Notes: a model not told the origin generated them from the sequence alone. A DNA stretch of 64,000 nt from Micrasema longulum (GCA_022494885.1 JAGVSM010003475.1:21098-85097); one strand, 5' to 3'. Positions 31,261-43,475 are shown, counted from the first letter of the stretch. Numbers and translations are program-made.

Positions 31261-31784
31261 TTCTTCAGCTTTGTAAAATTAAAATCATTTTTGTCTTATA
31301 TTTTTCGGGTATTAAGCATAATTATAAATTTTCAATAATGATAAAGGAGTATAGTCTTTCATAAATTGTTTTCATTTTTTATCAGGTATCAGCTTGTTCA
31401 TTTATCTATTATGAAGCTGTAAATCAACTCATATTTGAGATTTTTGGCTGCGCCACCCCATCGTATCACTTGCTTCCAAGTAGAGAATCTTCTGATATGG
31501 CCCGTACAGTCAACCCGTATGTTACTGTCTCGGTCCGGTAGGTGTGAGGTCGTGTGTGTACTATAGCACGGGTCACCTGTCACGCGAGCAACTTACGTCT
31601 CTACTGCCTGTACTCCCTACTCTGAACAATATTGCTATTATTTTTTTAAAATTAGCCAGCGTGGTTTCTTGTGATTTTGAATCAAATGAAAAAAAAACGA
31701 AAATGCGTTTAGTAATTCAAACGAAAATAATCATAAATTCTTGTTGGAATGAGTATGGGAACATGGTTCGAAATATATAAATAT

Positions 31785-32690
31785 ACAGCGGACCCGACAG
31801 ACGTTGTCCTGCCCGAACATTGGCTTGCCAGCTTTTAGCTGGTTCCGCAAACTTTTTTTTGATATTCGAATTTTCCACCTACCGGGTCCAATTGTGAACT
31901 CATGCTCAACGTGAATTTAGTTATTCCTTAACCGTCAGCCGGGTTTTGCGTGAACTTGACATTTAATTCGAAACCAAAAGAAATAAAAAGATAAATTACT
32001 GATTGTATCGCAAAAATGTGCAAAAACTGTTCAGTTAAAAGAAAAAAAGCCTTTTCATTGATAAACAGGTACCTAGGTACTTGTTTATGATTTAATTGCA
32101 AAACTAAAAATGATTCATATTTCTATATTTAATTTAAGTTATAACCTAGGTACTTACATAGGTTGAATTCCAAAACGTAAAATAATTCATTTTCAAATAA
32201 AGATTTCTTTTTGCAAATGTCAAACTCCGCTTTCTGCCATAAGGGGTGTACTTTAGGTAGGAATGCAGTTTTCAAACATGTATGTATTAAATGTCAGTTT
32301 ATTTTATTTTATCGTTACTGAAAATCTATTAAAAGGAAATAAATTATTAGAAATTATAAGGAGTGTAAGGAAAGAATTTGATGAGGATCCATAAAAAGCG
32401 AATGCTGTTTGTAAGCATTCAAAAACAAAATGTTTTACACACAAAAAAAAACATCCTTCCATTTTTTTTGTATTTTTATACGCATTCTTGTCGAACGCAA
32501 ACCTGATAGGTTGGTGAATAGAAAATGTATGCTTCTTACTTTTTTTTACGTATTAGGTTGAAGATTTTAATATTTACGAACACGCGCAGCGCAAAGACCT
32601 ACATTTCGTTGAAAACCGCACGTAAATCGGTTAAGCTGTTAAGGAGGAGTTCAGTGATATCACACGTACAGAAGAATTATATATGTTTAT
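31785..32690. repeat. Dispersed insect repeat (possibly LINE or SINE ends)
   Basis: Begins with CAGCGGACCCGACAGACGTT and ends with AAATCGGTTAAGCTGTTAAG. Both motifs resemble repeat ends I recall from lepidopteran and other insect genomes; that is memory, not alignment. No frame is readable between them, so it may be two separate repeat ends. Confidence 0.35.
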
Positions 32691-32869
32691 AAAGGTAATA
32701 AACATTGGCTACCAAAACAAAAAAGTCCATAATAAATGACTCAATAAACATTCAATCAATATTTCGTTCGTCCATTTTTCTCGCTGTCGCATGTCGATTG
32801 GAAAAATTCTCCTAACGTCACGGGCACAATTAGTAGTACAAAGCTTACCTTTTCAGTATTTCATTACAT

Positions 32870-33190
32870 TGAGGAAGCTCACTAGTTTTTTATTTGTTAA
32901 TGGATTATCAAATTAAGTAAAATAACTTTTTTTTTAAATTTTGTGTATCGTATTATCAGCGCTATCATTTTGTAAAATTTTGCAATTTTTAAATAACTCT
33001 GCCTGAGGCGTCACAAGTTGACTACGGTGAGTTTTGCTGATTGGTGAGTTGGCTTCCCATAAACCAGAAATCCATCACAACATTCTGTCTTTAGTTCATT
33101 CACCCGAACTAGTGACGTCATTCAAAGTAATTAATTTATTTTTTCATATATTTTCGAGAAACTTCGCCACACAATTAAAAGTTCTAGTTC
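32870..33190 (+). repeat. Dispersed repeat R6, copy 3
   Basis: TTGTGTATCGTATTATCAGC, GCTGATTGGTGAGTTGG, CCAGAAATCCATCACA and ACTAGTGACGTCATTCA follow the order of the other R6 copies. The start GAGGAAGCTCACTAG matches the putative left end of copy 1. Confidence 0.6.
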
Positions 33191-33213
33191 TAGCTTAAGT
33201 TATAGGTGTAGAG

Positions 33214-33425
33214 ATGTAGAGATTAGCATTACCGACAAAATCAAGAAAGCAATTCCGCTTTGGTTTGGAAGTGTAGAGGGAATGGACGGCGAAAGAACGG
33301 ACAAAAAGACTTACGATGTGAATTTTGATGGATGCTGAAAACGAGAAAGACCGAGAAAACTGTAGCATGACCAGATCAAATAATTTCTTGATGATAGACA
33401 TTTCAAAAGCCGGAATAATCATAAT
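33214..33425 (+). mobile_element. LINE fragment, family A, copy 3
   Basis: Nucleotide-level match to 18180-18390: ATTACCGACAAAATCAAGAA, GGTTTGGAAGTGTAGAGGGA, TTTTGATGGATGCTGAAAAC and CATTTCAAAAGCCGGAATAA. No long open frame remains in the coding sense. Confidence 0.65.
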
Positions 33426-33519
33426 GAATTTTGTAGATTTTAATTTTGCTGCTGATCTTCTTGTCAGGGTAATAACCCGTTAATAAAATAATAAAAATTT
33501 AATTTGAAATAAACGGCAT

Positions 33520-34190
33520 AAATTGCCTTTAATATATATTAAACATAAATATTTAAAAAAATACATATCTACTCATATAATAACAAAGCAAAAATGTATA
33601 AAATTGCATAACTATAACAATAGTAACAAGTCGGTAAATACACATAAGCAACAAAAAATATTAACAAAATATAAATTTAAATATGAAAAAGCAAAAAGAA
33701 AAACATTTTTAAACATAAAGAAAAGCTTAAAAATTATTTTGCGAAAGAAAAAAAAATCAGACTCATTTTGTAACTATCAAGTCAAGAACCAAATACATCA
33801 GCCTAGTCATCATACTGATTACCATATCTGTGGAGCCTAGGGATAGGCGAGTGCATGTGATAGTTGGTCCTAGAATCTCCAGAACAAAAAGAAGACCCGT
33901 GGGCGGGTATGTCGACCAGGTACGCGGAAACACACCAACTCGAGCAAATCTAAACAGTAATACATGAATTGATCAAAAATTTATATTAGGTCAGTTAGGA
34001 TTCTTCTATCGGAAAGTTTTAAAAGATTTGCTAAGGATCACAATTGATTATAATTTAATAAAGCAGCTGGAATATGTAGTTTAAAATTTATATATTTTAG
34101 AAATTTCTTCTGGACGCGCTCAAGTAAATTACGCCAAGATCCCTAATGAAATCAACTCTTTCAACTGTTGCGAGGTTCAACAAATAGTTT
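33520..34190 (-). mobile_element. LINE 3' fragment
   Basis: Minus strand. Around 34150-33900 the frame reads LLERVQKKFLKYINFKLHIP and SLANLLKLSDRRILTDLI, then LLELVCFRVPGRHTR; after a frame change NYHMHSPIPRLHRYGNQYDD. ERVQKKFLKY, L-x-x-R-R-x-x-x-D-L and V-P-x-R are the usual landmarks. An A-rich stretch at 33520-33740 (plus strand) is the complement-side UTR and gives a spurious lysine-rich open frame. Several stops; inactive. Confidence 0.65.
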
Positions 34191-34675
34191 TAAAAATATG
34201 TATGTAGTTGCTTAAACAAACGCTTTCTTAGCAATTCTTCAGTCCTCATATTGGTTTCCTGACATCCCGGTTATAAAGTAAATCATTTATAAACAGTTGA
34301 CCGAAAACAAGTGAACCACAAAGGAAGTACGGTGATATTAGCGTCACACTGGCTGGTCGTGGTAGTGTCATTTGAGGTAGATGAGTGGAAAGTTGAAGAA
34401 GTTGTAGGGAAACTTTACCACTCGTACCTCCGTTCACGTCAAGTTAATTATACTTCAGAGTTAATCGTCAGAACTTTATGGTAGATATATTTATGGAACA
34501 TGCAATAATGATGATAATATTTCATGAAATAATGTCAATCATTGTTAATTATTTATAATGCTCATTTTTTTTTAACACAAATAATATTCTAACCTAATTA
34601 ATGGGCCAATAACGGAATTTCCTTAATTAACAAAAAATATTTTTTAATCGTTCGTAAGAAAATATACATATTTGA

Positions 34676-35330
34676 CAATACTTTGAGTTTGTCTAAATTT
34701 TTGTAGACAACGACTGGATTCAACTCCTTTGGGAGCTGTTGGTATTAACATACTACAACAGAGATGAAAAACATTTAAGAAAAGTAAATATAGAAGTCTA
34801 AGCATCTACAGGATTTATGACCCGTCATTGGCTGGTTTAAGTGGCCACTTTACACACTGTGTAACATTCACCATTCTGCCCATATTTGAGCATCTATATT
34901 CCTTTAATTCTTTCGTCTGTTCATGTTTGTGAAGTTACAGAGCTGAAACCTTATTAATGCTGGTGAGAAACATCTAATTTAATTATTTCACCTACATACT
35001 AGGCAACGCAAGAAAATTTTATTTTTTTCAATCTATACTTGTTCATGAAACAGGTGGATTTATCAACAATACTTTGAGTTTTTTCAAAATTTTTGAAGTT
35101 AGGACTGGATTTAACTTCCTGGGCAGCTGTTGATATTTACATATTACAACAGAGATGAAGAACATTTAAAAGAAGTTAATATAGAAGTCTAGGCATCTAC
35201 GGTGCTTATGACTGGTCATTGGCTGGTTTAAGTAAATTTTACACACTGTGTAACATTCAACATTCTGCCCATATTTAAGCACCCATATTCCTCCAATTCT
35301 TTCATCTGTTCATGTTTGTGAAGTTAATAT
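34676..35330 (+). repeat. Two R1 copies in tandem
   Basis: Unit 1 (34676-35050) and unit 2 (35060-35330) are head-to-tail. Each begins with a CAATACTTTGAGTTT block, has an AACTCC/CTTCCTGGG segment, ACATACTACAACAGAGATGA, TGGCTGGTTTAAGT and TTCATGTTTGTGAAGTTA. Unit 1 continues through TACTAGGCAACGCAAG, which defines the R1 3' half. Confidence 0.75.
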
Positions 35331-35339
35331 TCAAATTAA

Positions 35340-35990
35340 TATATTCAAATTTAAATGTAAAATAAAAAAATAGGTTGCATTCATTTTTTTATTATTTTAC
35401 AATATATGTACCCACTTTTTTACTATACTTATGTACGTAGTTAACTCGAAAACGTTTCATTAGTATGGTCCCATCAGTAAAATGTATAGATTAATCAAAT
35501 CGAGAATATTAACGATACATTTATAAGAACCCTGGAATATCGTTTTGGTAACATTTAAAATGATTACGGCAAATATTTAATTTAATTTTATATATAATCA
35601 TTAAAAAAGCGTCTTAAATGTGATTTAATTTATCTTTTTTAAATTCTTAATAATATAATTGGTTCGCCGACCTTTTACAAAATATTGGTTTCCGTTGTCC
35701 TCTTCGCTATACCAGATTAAATTCCCCTTTTAAAATACCTTAATATATTTTTATCAACAGTTAATTTGTTTTTTTTATTAATTGTTCATCATTTTATTGT
35801 TTCATATTTTTTTCCATGTAAAAAAAATGTTTTTAAAGAAATCTTAAAACTTTTTTTTTAGTTGAAAAAAACTTTTATTGATTTCATTATTGTTAAAAAT
35901 ATATTGACTCTTTTTAAAATAATTTTTGTTTAAATTATTTTTATATTGTGCACGCATTTAAAAAAAATAAGTCAAACAAAATTAAATGAA
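35340..35990. other. No recognised gene
   Basis: Very AT-rich sequence with homopolymer runs; nothing readable. Confidence 0.4.
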
Positions 35991-35994
35991 AATG

Positions 35995-36122
35995 TTTTAT
36001 ACATAAGCATAAAAATGATAAATTTACATCCACGTAACAAAAATGATCAAGATACTCAGCGGTTTTTGTATTAATGCAGTGCCCTTTGTACCATTAGACG
36101 AGGAAAGCAAATAATGATGAAT
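35995..36122 (+). mobile_element. SINE1 tail fragment
   Basis: CACGTAACAAAAATGATCAA, GATACTCAGCG, TTAATGCAGTGCCCTTTGTA, ACCATTAGACGAGGAAAGC and an AATAATGATG end match the last half of SINE1. No head. Confidence 0.65.
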
Positions 36123-36199
36123 TCAATAATATTAAAAATATATTAGGGAATCATAAAGTCATCTTTGTAAATAATATTAACGACTCGTTGGCTTATTAC

Positions 36200-36620
36200 G
36201 TTTAGATTGATAGAAAAAAATGGCAAAACTTTTGCGGCTTCACGTTTCTTCATACAGACGAATTTCACTATTTTCTCCTTGGATTTTGGCACTAGAGAAT
36301 ATTTTTTTTTCACATACTATAGATATTGGCATGTCCATATCGTATTGTTTTTTTGATGAATTGTTCCTAATGGGAGTTAGGGCCATTCAAAAATCCAAAA
36401 AAGCGCCCGGTTTTATTTGCCTTCTTTGGGTGATCGGTATACGAATACGATAAATAATTTCGATAAACAGAAAAAATACAGACACAGAAAATTTTATTCT
36501 GATACTTTTTCTTTAAAATATAACCAAGTCGTTTTAGTTTTGCCGGGCGAAAACGGGACAGCGAAATTTCGATTTTAATTGTATCGCTGAGACATTTGCG
36601 AGCTTGACAGAAAAACAAGG
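36200..36620. repeat. Dispersed repeat R4, copy 2
   Basis: Partner of 15120-15345. The stretch 36220-36453 is open for 77 codons on the plus strand, but copy 1 does not conserve that frame. Confidence 0.45.
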
Positions 36621-36699
36621 TTCAAACGCCTATTAATTAAAACTGAATAGCATTGCATATTCTCTTAACTAGTAAAAAATCGTATGGATTGCTATAAAT

Positions 36700-36980
36700 G
36701 AGAATCAATTTATTGCAACGATGAGGGAAAATATTTTGGAAAACAGAATACGGAGGTCTCGGCATTTTCTTCATGACCTATCATTGGCTGGTTTAGGTGA
36801 TCACTTCACACACCGTGTAACATTCACTATTTAACCGTTATATTACCTTGATTCTCAAATATGTTATCGTTTGTGAATTCAAACACCTGAAACCTATTTT
36901 AATGTAGGTGAGATTCATTTGCCTGAAAATTTTCACTTACTAGGCAACGCCTGAAAACACTTTTAAATTTTGAAACTTCT
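36700..36980 (+). repeat. R1 copy, complete 3' half
   Basis: TATCATTGGCTGGTTTAGGT, CACACCGTGTAACATTCAC, GGTGAGATTCATTTGCCTG and ACTAGGCAACGCCTGAAAA. A good reference for the R1 3' end. Confidence 0.7.
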
Positions 36981-37491
36981 ACTTATACCGACTAGATTAA
37001 TACATATTTTACTCGTATGTCTGAATAATTATGTATATTTAGATATTTTTTTTATTTTAATTTTTATTATTTATTTATGGAAATCTAGAGTCATATACAA
37101 TTATACGGTTATAATATAATAGATACTTAAAACTAGACTAAAAATAAAGTCATTAATAAAGTCATTCAAGAAAAGAATTAGGAAAACCATAAATAAAATA
37201 TTTGAACATATTTACCATTGTAAATTTAAAATAAAATGAAAATAAAATGAAAAAATAATATTATATTTACTTATCACTACTCACCCACGGTGACAATGCC
37301 CGCATGCTGTCGCTGATTTTCTTTTTGAATTTATTATTATTCAAGTTGAAGATATCACTCGCATTGGCTTTAATAATATTATTAAATGCTTTTTCTATTG
37401 TAAATAATTTATCCAATAAAGTATCTATCTACCTTCTCATACACGTGTATTTTATTTATTTTTTAACGTTTAAGAAACGTACGCATTCTTA

Positions 37492-37650
37492 TAATTTACC
37501 CAAATATTTAATTTTTAGGGCCATTTTCAACGAGTTGTAAATAACTCACTATAAGAAAATGGAAATACAGTTGGAGTAGTGTGAAATTCGAACCACGGAC
37601 CATTGGTCCCTGAGTCCAAGACACTAGCCGCAGAACGACAACCCGATTAA
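37492..37650 (-). mobile_element. SINE2 copy
   Basis: Minus strand: head GGTTGTCGTTCTGCGGCTAG, B box CCGTGGTTCGAATTTC, then ATTTCCATTTTCTTATAGTG, AGTTATTTACAACTCGTTGA and AAAATGGCCCTAAA, ending in ATTTGGGTAA. Same order as 59934-60090. Confidence 0.75.
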
Positions 37651-38404
37651 AAAAATAACTTATTGGTATTTATTTCGATGAACAAAAAGCATACAAAAAT
37701 AATCCACCTCTGCTGAAAGACAGTGAAAAATGAATTGCGTAAACGATTTTACGCATTATGAAAATGAACGTTTCTAATTCCGGACAGGAAATGATTTGAA
37801 GCCTTAATCTAGACGTATATGATCTAATTTATAATATTGTACAGTGAGTAGAACATATAAGACATAACTGTTTAATAGAGTGCTCGTATCAGAAGATGTA
37901 ATAGTCTTCATGGTACAATTCTCATAATAAAATGTAATTTTCTCTCCGTGATTGCTGAAGTGATTCCGCGATTTATTTCTCAATAAAATAAAGAAATGTT
38001 TATGTGATCTACAAAATAATAACGGAGTTATAAATCAGATTAATTATTCGTTAACGGTTCGTTAAACTGATACAGGTTAAATACATTGATAAATTAATTT
38101 TTTTTTTGTTACAATCAGATTGCCATGAAACATAATTGTTGAATCATTTTGAAACCTTTTATTTGACAGTTATTTATGTTATACGATATATTTTAAAGAG
38201 GTGTCTTTTAAAAAAAAAAACTACATCATATCGAATATGCTAGTCATATGATAAAAAATTTAGCGCCATAGATCTTTTTAACGAAAAAAAAATACTGTTT
38301 TAAAAATATATCTTAATTACGATAGAGACGTCATAAGAGCCAAATTTTTAGTTGCAGTTTTTTTTTCGTTTTAATTATTAGTGTTCATTATTTTATTATT
38401 AATT
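37651..38404. other. No recognised gene
   Basis: AT-rich, no convincing frame or repeat partner. Confidence 0.4.
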
Positions 38405-38605
38405 ATATATATGTACGCGAAAGTATGTGTATTAGTGCATGCGTATATGTGAATGTGTGTATGTATGTGTATATATATATGCATGTTCATGTGTGCATAT
38501 GTATGTATGTATGTGTATGTATGTATGTATATATATGTATATATATATGGATGTGTGTGTATGTTTATGTATGTATGTTGTATGTGTACATTTATAAACA
38601 TTTTT
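38405..38605. repeat. TATG/TGTA-type microsatellite
   Basis: About 200 bp of interrupted TGTATGTA repeats. Open frames on both strands of about 100 codons across it are simple-sequence artefacts. Confidence 0.85.
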
Positions 38606-38869
38606 ACTTCTTTTTTTATTGTTTTATATTTACCAACTATTTCTTCTTCTTCTCTTCCTTCCCTATTTTCCCATCCCAATTCTTTTCACCCCTAGCGAAC
38701 TGTACGTTTTGTTTTTTGATTTTTTGTTCTTAAATGAAACCCATAATTGGTCATGTTATTTGTCAATATTCTTTATGCATTATGCAAATAAGTAAATAAA
38801 TAAATAAATAAACCTATTTTCATGTCTGCTCTCTAGCTGGAGCATAATTGTACCCATAAAGAGTCTTCA

Positions 38870-39615
38870 GGCATCTGTCAGCTAAAAATAAACTGATCAA
38901 ATGGTATGTTATGCCAACGACGCAGCAATATTAACAGAAAACAAAAATAATCTACAGAGAATGCTCTAATTTCACCTTGCTTAAAACCATTAAATATGAT
39001 GATATACGTTAGTAAAACAAAATTTTTAACCATATCAAAGGAGCCACTCAGACGCAAACAGATCATCGATAATGTACCTATTGAGTAAGTTATGCGGTTG
39101 ACATACCTTGGTGTAGAGATCTTCAGCAACAGAGACCTGTATAGTGAAGTACGACCACAGACCAATAAAGTCACGGCTCTAGCTGGTTGCTTAAAGACAT
39201 ATGAAGAAACAAATACATGCTAACTAAAAGTAAAATCAGGATATACAAGACATGCATAGGACCCATCTTGACCCACGGGATGGAAGTGAGAGCCGAAACG
39301 AACAGGACAAAAAGCCTTCTCAGAGTAGCAGAAATGAGAACCCTTCGCTCCATCGCAGGAAGAACTCTTAGAGATTGGATCAAAAGTAAAACGATAAGTC
39401 TGTTTGTCTCACCTTTGGAAGAACCATGTGGACCGCATGGAAGATACCAGGTTTGCAAAAATCATTAAGTCTGAAAACCCCTGCAGCAAGAGACTACCAG
39501 GAAAGCCTTCAAAATGATGAAAAGACAGCTGGATGTCATTATCTCAGGACAGCCTACTATCACAAACAGGCCATACGATCTATACCAAGAGAAAGAAAAA
39601 AAAGAAGTAACAACG
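38870..39615 (+). mobile_element. LINE fragment, family B (RT active site onward)
   Basis: At 38900 the frame reads MVCYANDAAILTENKNNLQR. This is the RT catalytic C motif, normally Y-A-D-D, with the first aspartate changed to N, which would kill catalysis. Further on: RLTYLGVEIFSNRDLYSEVR, TNKVTALAGCLK, then from 39217 SKIRIYKTCIGPILTHGMEV and AEMRTLRSIAGRTLRDWIKS. The order YADD, YLG, R-Q-T-N-K, KVRIYKTC-x-x-P-I-L-T, EM-x-T-L-R is typical of an insect LINE. Two or more frameshifts. Confidence 0.8.
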
Positions 39616-39754
39616 TACCCAAAAATCAGCAGTATTTACCAAAAAATTGAAATCAATCTTTTGGCAATGTTTATAGAAATTAAAATAAATTCAGTGATTT
39701 TTTTTGTCTTTAACTAAATTGTTCGATTATATAATAATTATTTTTATTTATTTA

Positions 39755-39900
39755 TTATAAACGCCCAGGGGGCTTTTACATGACAGGTACAAAATTAAAA
39801 TTCAATTCATAATGTGGGTACCTCATAAAGATATATTTTTTTTTTAAAGTCGAATTACTTTATGCTTTATAGATACATAAATAAAGATAAACTATTACAT
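39755..39900 (-). mobile_element. Possible LINE 3' tail
   Basis: TATTTATTTATTATAAACGC read in reverse looks like a LINE UTR ending in an AAATAAATA tail. Nothing coding is attached. Confidence 0.3.
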
Positions 39901-39917
39901 ACAAATAGAAACGTGAT

Positions 39918-40085
39918 CAGACTGATACGATCTATATCGACTTCAGTAAGGCCTTTTGATAATATTTTCCATAAAATTTTCATGAATAAATTACATTTAT
40001 TTGGAATATCTGGCATTATTTTAGAATGATTCAAAAGTAACTTGTCATCGAGAATAAAAATTGATAAAAGTATTCGGTTAAAATT
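39918..40085 (+). mobile_element. LINE RT palm fragment (motif A)
   Basis: Reads QTDTIYIDFSKAF, then, after a one-base frameshift inside the TTTTGA run, DNIFHKIFMNKLHLFGISGI and FKSNLSSRIKIDKS. The first aspartate (IYIDFSKAFD) is RT motif A, a catalytic metal ligand. The jockey/CR1 version is normally followed by the I-P-H-K-x-L-L-x-K-L-x-x-x-G-I-x-G series seen here. An R1 copy begins immediately after. Confidence 0.75.
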
Positions 40086-40640
40086 AACAAATTACAACAG
40101 GGATGGAGAATACCTTAAATAAGGGAATATGGAAGTCAAGGCATTTACAGGGCTTATGACCTATCATTGGCTGGTTTAAGTGGTCACTTTACATACTGTG
40201 TAACATTCACCATTTTGCCTATGTTTGAACATCCATATTTCTTCAATTCTTCCATCTGTTGATTTTAGTGAAGTCAAAGAGCGGAAACCTTTATTGTTGT
40301 GAAGAGATTCATCTGACTGAATTATTTCACATACTAGGCAACGCATGAAAACAATTTTTCAATTTTAAAACTTCTTCTTGGACCAGTTGGTTTCATTACA
40401 ATATTTTAATTTGTCCAAATGTTCATAGACAAAAGACTGGATTTCACCCCCTCGGGGGTCATTAAGATTAACAAATTACAACAGGGATGGATAATACCTT
40501 AAATAAGGGAATATGGAAGTCAAGGCATTTACAGGGCTTATGACCTGTCATTGGCTGGTTTAATGGCTGTCACTTTACACACTGTGTAACATTCACCATT
40601 TTGCCTATGTTTGAACATCCATATTCGGTTAAAGGTTAAA
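40082..40640 (+). repeat. Two R1 copies in tandem
   Basis: Unit 1 at 40082-40376 and unit 2 at about 40395-40632, head-to-tail. The two share long identical runs (AAATAAGGGAATATGGAAGT, GGCATTTACAGGGCTTATGA, GCCTATGTTTGAACATCCAT) and look more alike than most R1 pairs. Unit 2 ends abruptly at CATCCATATTCGG. Confidence 0.75.
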
Positions 40641-40644
40641 GGTT

Positions 40645-41430
40645 GGAATCATGTGAAGAACCTCAGGGTTCTCATCTAGGTCCTGTGTTCTTTTTTTTCA
40701 ACTTTAAAAAATATTATTTGAACCGTTTTATTTAGTTTTTTGAGTTTTTTCGGTTTTCCTCTTAATACAGTGTTTTATTTTTTCAAAGCATCAAAAACAA
40801 AATAAATATATGTATATTATTTTATATGTGTACAATATTTCGTCAGTACTTTTTTTATTTTAATCTTAATAAAAAATAATGCCATAGCACCCGATGACAG
40901 ACTATTATCAAATAATTTATCGCGACAAACATGTTTTAATACTTGACATTTTTATTCTTATAATGTAATAATATTGTAATAATATGTGTATTTTATTGAA
41001 TATGTTATCTTGTACTTTTATGTTTTTAAAAGCCATGTAAGGTCTTGACTCTACTGCGACCCGTGTCCGTTTATTATAACTGATACCAGTAAATTTCGAC
41101 CTTCAAGCCTAGGAGCCTTGGTCTTTAAACAGCTGGGCTCCCGAGTGGACGACGAGTGCTTTTATATCTATTGATAAATCTCCTCCTCTAAGTTAAAGTC
41201 CTTAAAATATCGAGCTATCCTTAAAATATCAAACATAGGCAAAATGGTATTAGGTATAAGAAGAGCGCTTCAACATCCTCAGGTTAAAACAGTGGTCTTT
41301 TGAAGATGCGACTAAGTTCCTGTTGGTATTTTTTTATATTTTTAAATAAATTAAATAATTACAGCAATCATTTGTCAAAATGTTTGTACACAAGCTAGGA
41401 TTTTACTCTCTTTTCTCTCGTTTCTTCTTT
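40645..41430. other. No recognised gene
   Basis: AT-rich up to 41040; 41040-41180 is more GC-rich with CCGAGTGGACGACGAGTG, which resembles CGCGAGTGGACGCTAAAG at 41710. No frame could be fixed. Confidence 0.4.
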
Positions 41431-41451
41431 TTGCGGTGCCTTGTCAGGTCC

Positions 41452-41560
41452 CCCCGACGTTGGCAATCACTAAAGCAAAAGCATCTCGGTCCTGCACTTC
41501 TTTTATATTCCGCAGCCAGGATAACTGCTTATCGGATGTACTCGCCATAGTGATTCCTGA
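41452..41560 (-). mobile_element. LINE C-terminus fragment
   Basis: Minus strand, about 35 codons: LSWLRNIKEVQDRDAFALVI then ANVGGT and a TGA. (Q)DR-x-A-F and a short G-T end resemble the last residues of insect LINE proteins. Too short for family assignment. Confidence 0.45.
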
Positions 41561-41842
41561 GAATTCCGTTGTCTTTTCTGGTTGATTTTTCCGTCGGGGT
41601 TACCTTCCCTTAGCTGGTTGGTTCTGGTTTGGAGGCACTAGAAACTCGCCTTTCATCCTCTCGTGATCTGCTGTGATCACGCCGTTATGAGTTCCCATTG
41701 CTCAGGGTTCGCGAGTGGACGCTAAAGGGTAGGACTAGTCAGTAGTGTTGCCTGTGGAATGCAACTGGGCGTTCGCAGCATTTTATAGAATCACACCCTC
41801 CAGCAAGATGTGACTCACTGCGACTCTACGTACAGTTTGATC

Positions 41843-41990
41843 CCCTAGGGAGTTTAAAAGATTGAAATTTATTGCAACAGAGAAAAAAAACATTTTTGAG
41901 AAGAGAATATGAAAGGCTAGGCATTTAAGGCTTTTGATTTGTCATTGACTGGTAAAAGTGGTCACTTAAATGTGTCGTAAACTCTGCTTA
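41843..41990 (+). repeat. R2 repeat
   Basis: CCCCTAGGGAGTTTAAAAGA, TTTATTGCAACAGAGA and GGCTAGGCATTTAAGGC, with the central part of R1 missing. Confidence 0.6.
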
Positions 41991-42086
41991 TCAGAATCTC
42001 AAAATAATCTCAGAATACCAAATTGTGTAAAGATTAAGGACAGTTATAAGCAGCATGTTTAGAATAAAATATTTGTACCAATAAAA

Positions 42087-42554
42087 ACATTGAGACTTAT
42101 TTATCAATCATTAGCAGAATGAGTTATTAGGTACGGTATTACCAGTTGGGACCTTTCTTGTAAAACCAACATAAAAAAAATTCAATCTTTACAAACCTCG
42201 GCTCTTAAATTAATTAACAAATCACTTAGAATTGATAAGGAAGAGGTACCCGAACTTTTTAAAAAGCAAGGGTGCCTGTCCGTAAATGCTATTCTATGGC
42301 TCAAATTTGTTACCAGATACCAATTCGATAGTAACTACCAGAAAATGTATTTACATTCCCATAATACAAGGTTAGCAGAACGTAAAAGCTTGTCAGTACC
42401 GAGGTTTGTAAACAAGTATGGCCAAAGAACACTTCATTTTACAATTACTAAAATTTTTAATAAGATTCCTAAGATGATTTTAAAAGAAAATGTTGCCGAA
42501 GCTTTTAAGAAAAAAAATATTAAATGGTTAATGTGTAACAAAGCTTTATATTGA
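42087..42554 (+). mobile_element. LINE RT C-terminus, 156 codons with one stop
   Basis: One frame from 42087 to a stop at 42552-42554, broken only by TGA at 42120 in LRLIYQSLAE*VIRYGITSW. It continues IKKIQSLQTSALKLINKSLR, YLHSHNTRLAERKSLSVPRF and FTITKIFNKIPKMILKEN. The S-L-A-E-S-V-I-x-Y-G order followed by LQ...LK.I and H-N-T-R-x-A is that of non-LTR RT C-termini. The best preserved LINE C-terminus in the window; 5'-truncated, no RT core. Confidence 0.8.
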
Positions 42555-42559
42555 TTATC

Positions 42560-43475
42560 ATTTAATGTCATCTATTCTAATTTTCATGAATAAATTTTAT
42601 GTGAAAATAAGGTATGCTTTTAGTTCTTAATAATGTTTATATTACTTTTTAAATTTATATAACTTATCTGACGTTTCTCTTTGTAAAGGAAATATAAGAA
42701 ATTTGCTGACAAGCCGGTTTCGTGGTTCAGTGGGTTTCATTATTTTTCCTTTTATATTTTCTGTTCATGTTTTTACCTTCTTCAATAAATATATATATAA
42801 TTAAAAAAAGGTTTTCCGTCTCTGATGCAATAAATTTCTATAAAATAATTACGATATTAAAACAATAAACTGTGCAAATAAACAGTTAATTAATATTTGT
42901 TAAGTAAATGCCAGTTACAACTGACGACTACATATAAAATTTCCTTTTGAATTGCTTTTAATCTGTCAAAACTTGATGGATTGCAAAAAGAGAGAGAAAA
43001 TAATTAAACAACGCTGTTTAATTAGGCTAACAATTTTACTATCAGAAATATTTTATCAAGTCATTTCTTTTGTCCATATTTAAATCTTTAGCAATTAAAA
43101 TAATTGAGATAGGTAATTAATTATCGAATTGTGTTGACTCATTTTTTGTTTGATTATTTCATATCGCCTTGTATTTGTTGTACTCGACCTAATGCGGAAG
43201 TAGGTATGACTTATACTACTTTCTTTGCCGAGTACAATTCTTAGTCGGTGACTAACAAAGGGGTGCAAGTAATTAAATTAATTAAACTATAACAAGCAGC
43301 GCGAAATTCACGACTGAGTTAACATTTTCGGGTACTGTTACTTAATGTGTTAACCATCTTGCGAAATTATCTTTTGTTGTTCCTAATACAGGATTGAGAG
43401 ACAAAACAGCGTACGTTCATATTTGAAAAAATGTTTACTTATTACGAAAAAAAAAAAAGATTCAGATTAACACAT
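42560..43475. other. No recognised gene
   Basis: AT-rich. TTGTACTCG at 43175 and CGAGTACAA at 43230 make a short inverted repeat of doubtful meaning. Confidence 0.4.

Noticed and set aside
33523..33840. 105-codon lysine-rich open frame
   Set aside because: An A-rich stretch on the antisense side of a LINE 3' end; no conserved features.
34676..35330. CRISPR array or classical satellite
   Set aside because: Only two long units without regular spacers; a repeat tandem in a eukaryotic genome.
38371..38733. Overlapping 100-codon open frames on both strands
   Set aside because: They translate a TATG/TGTA microsatellite into repetitive Y, V, C, I, H and T residues.
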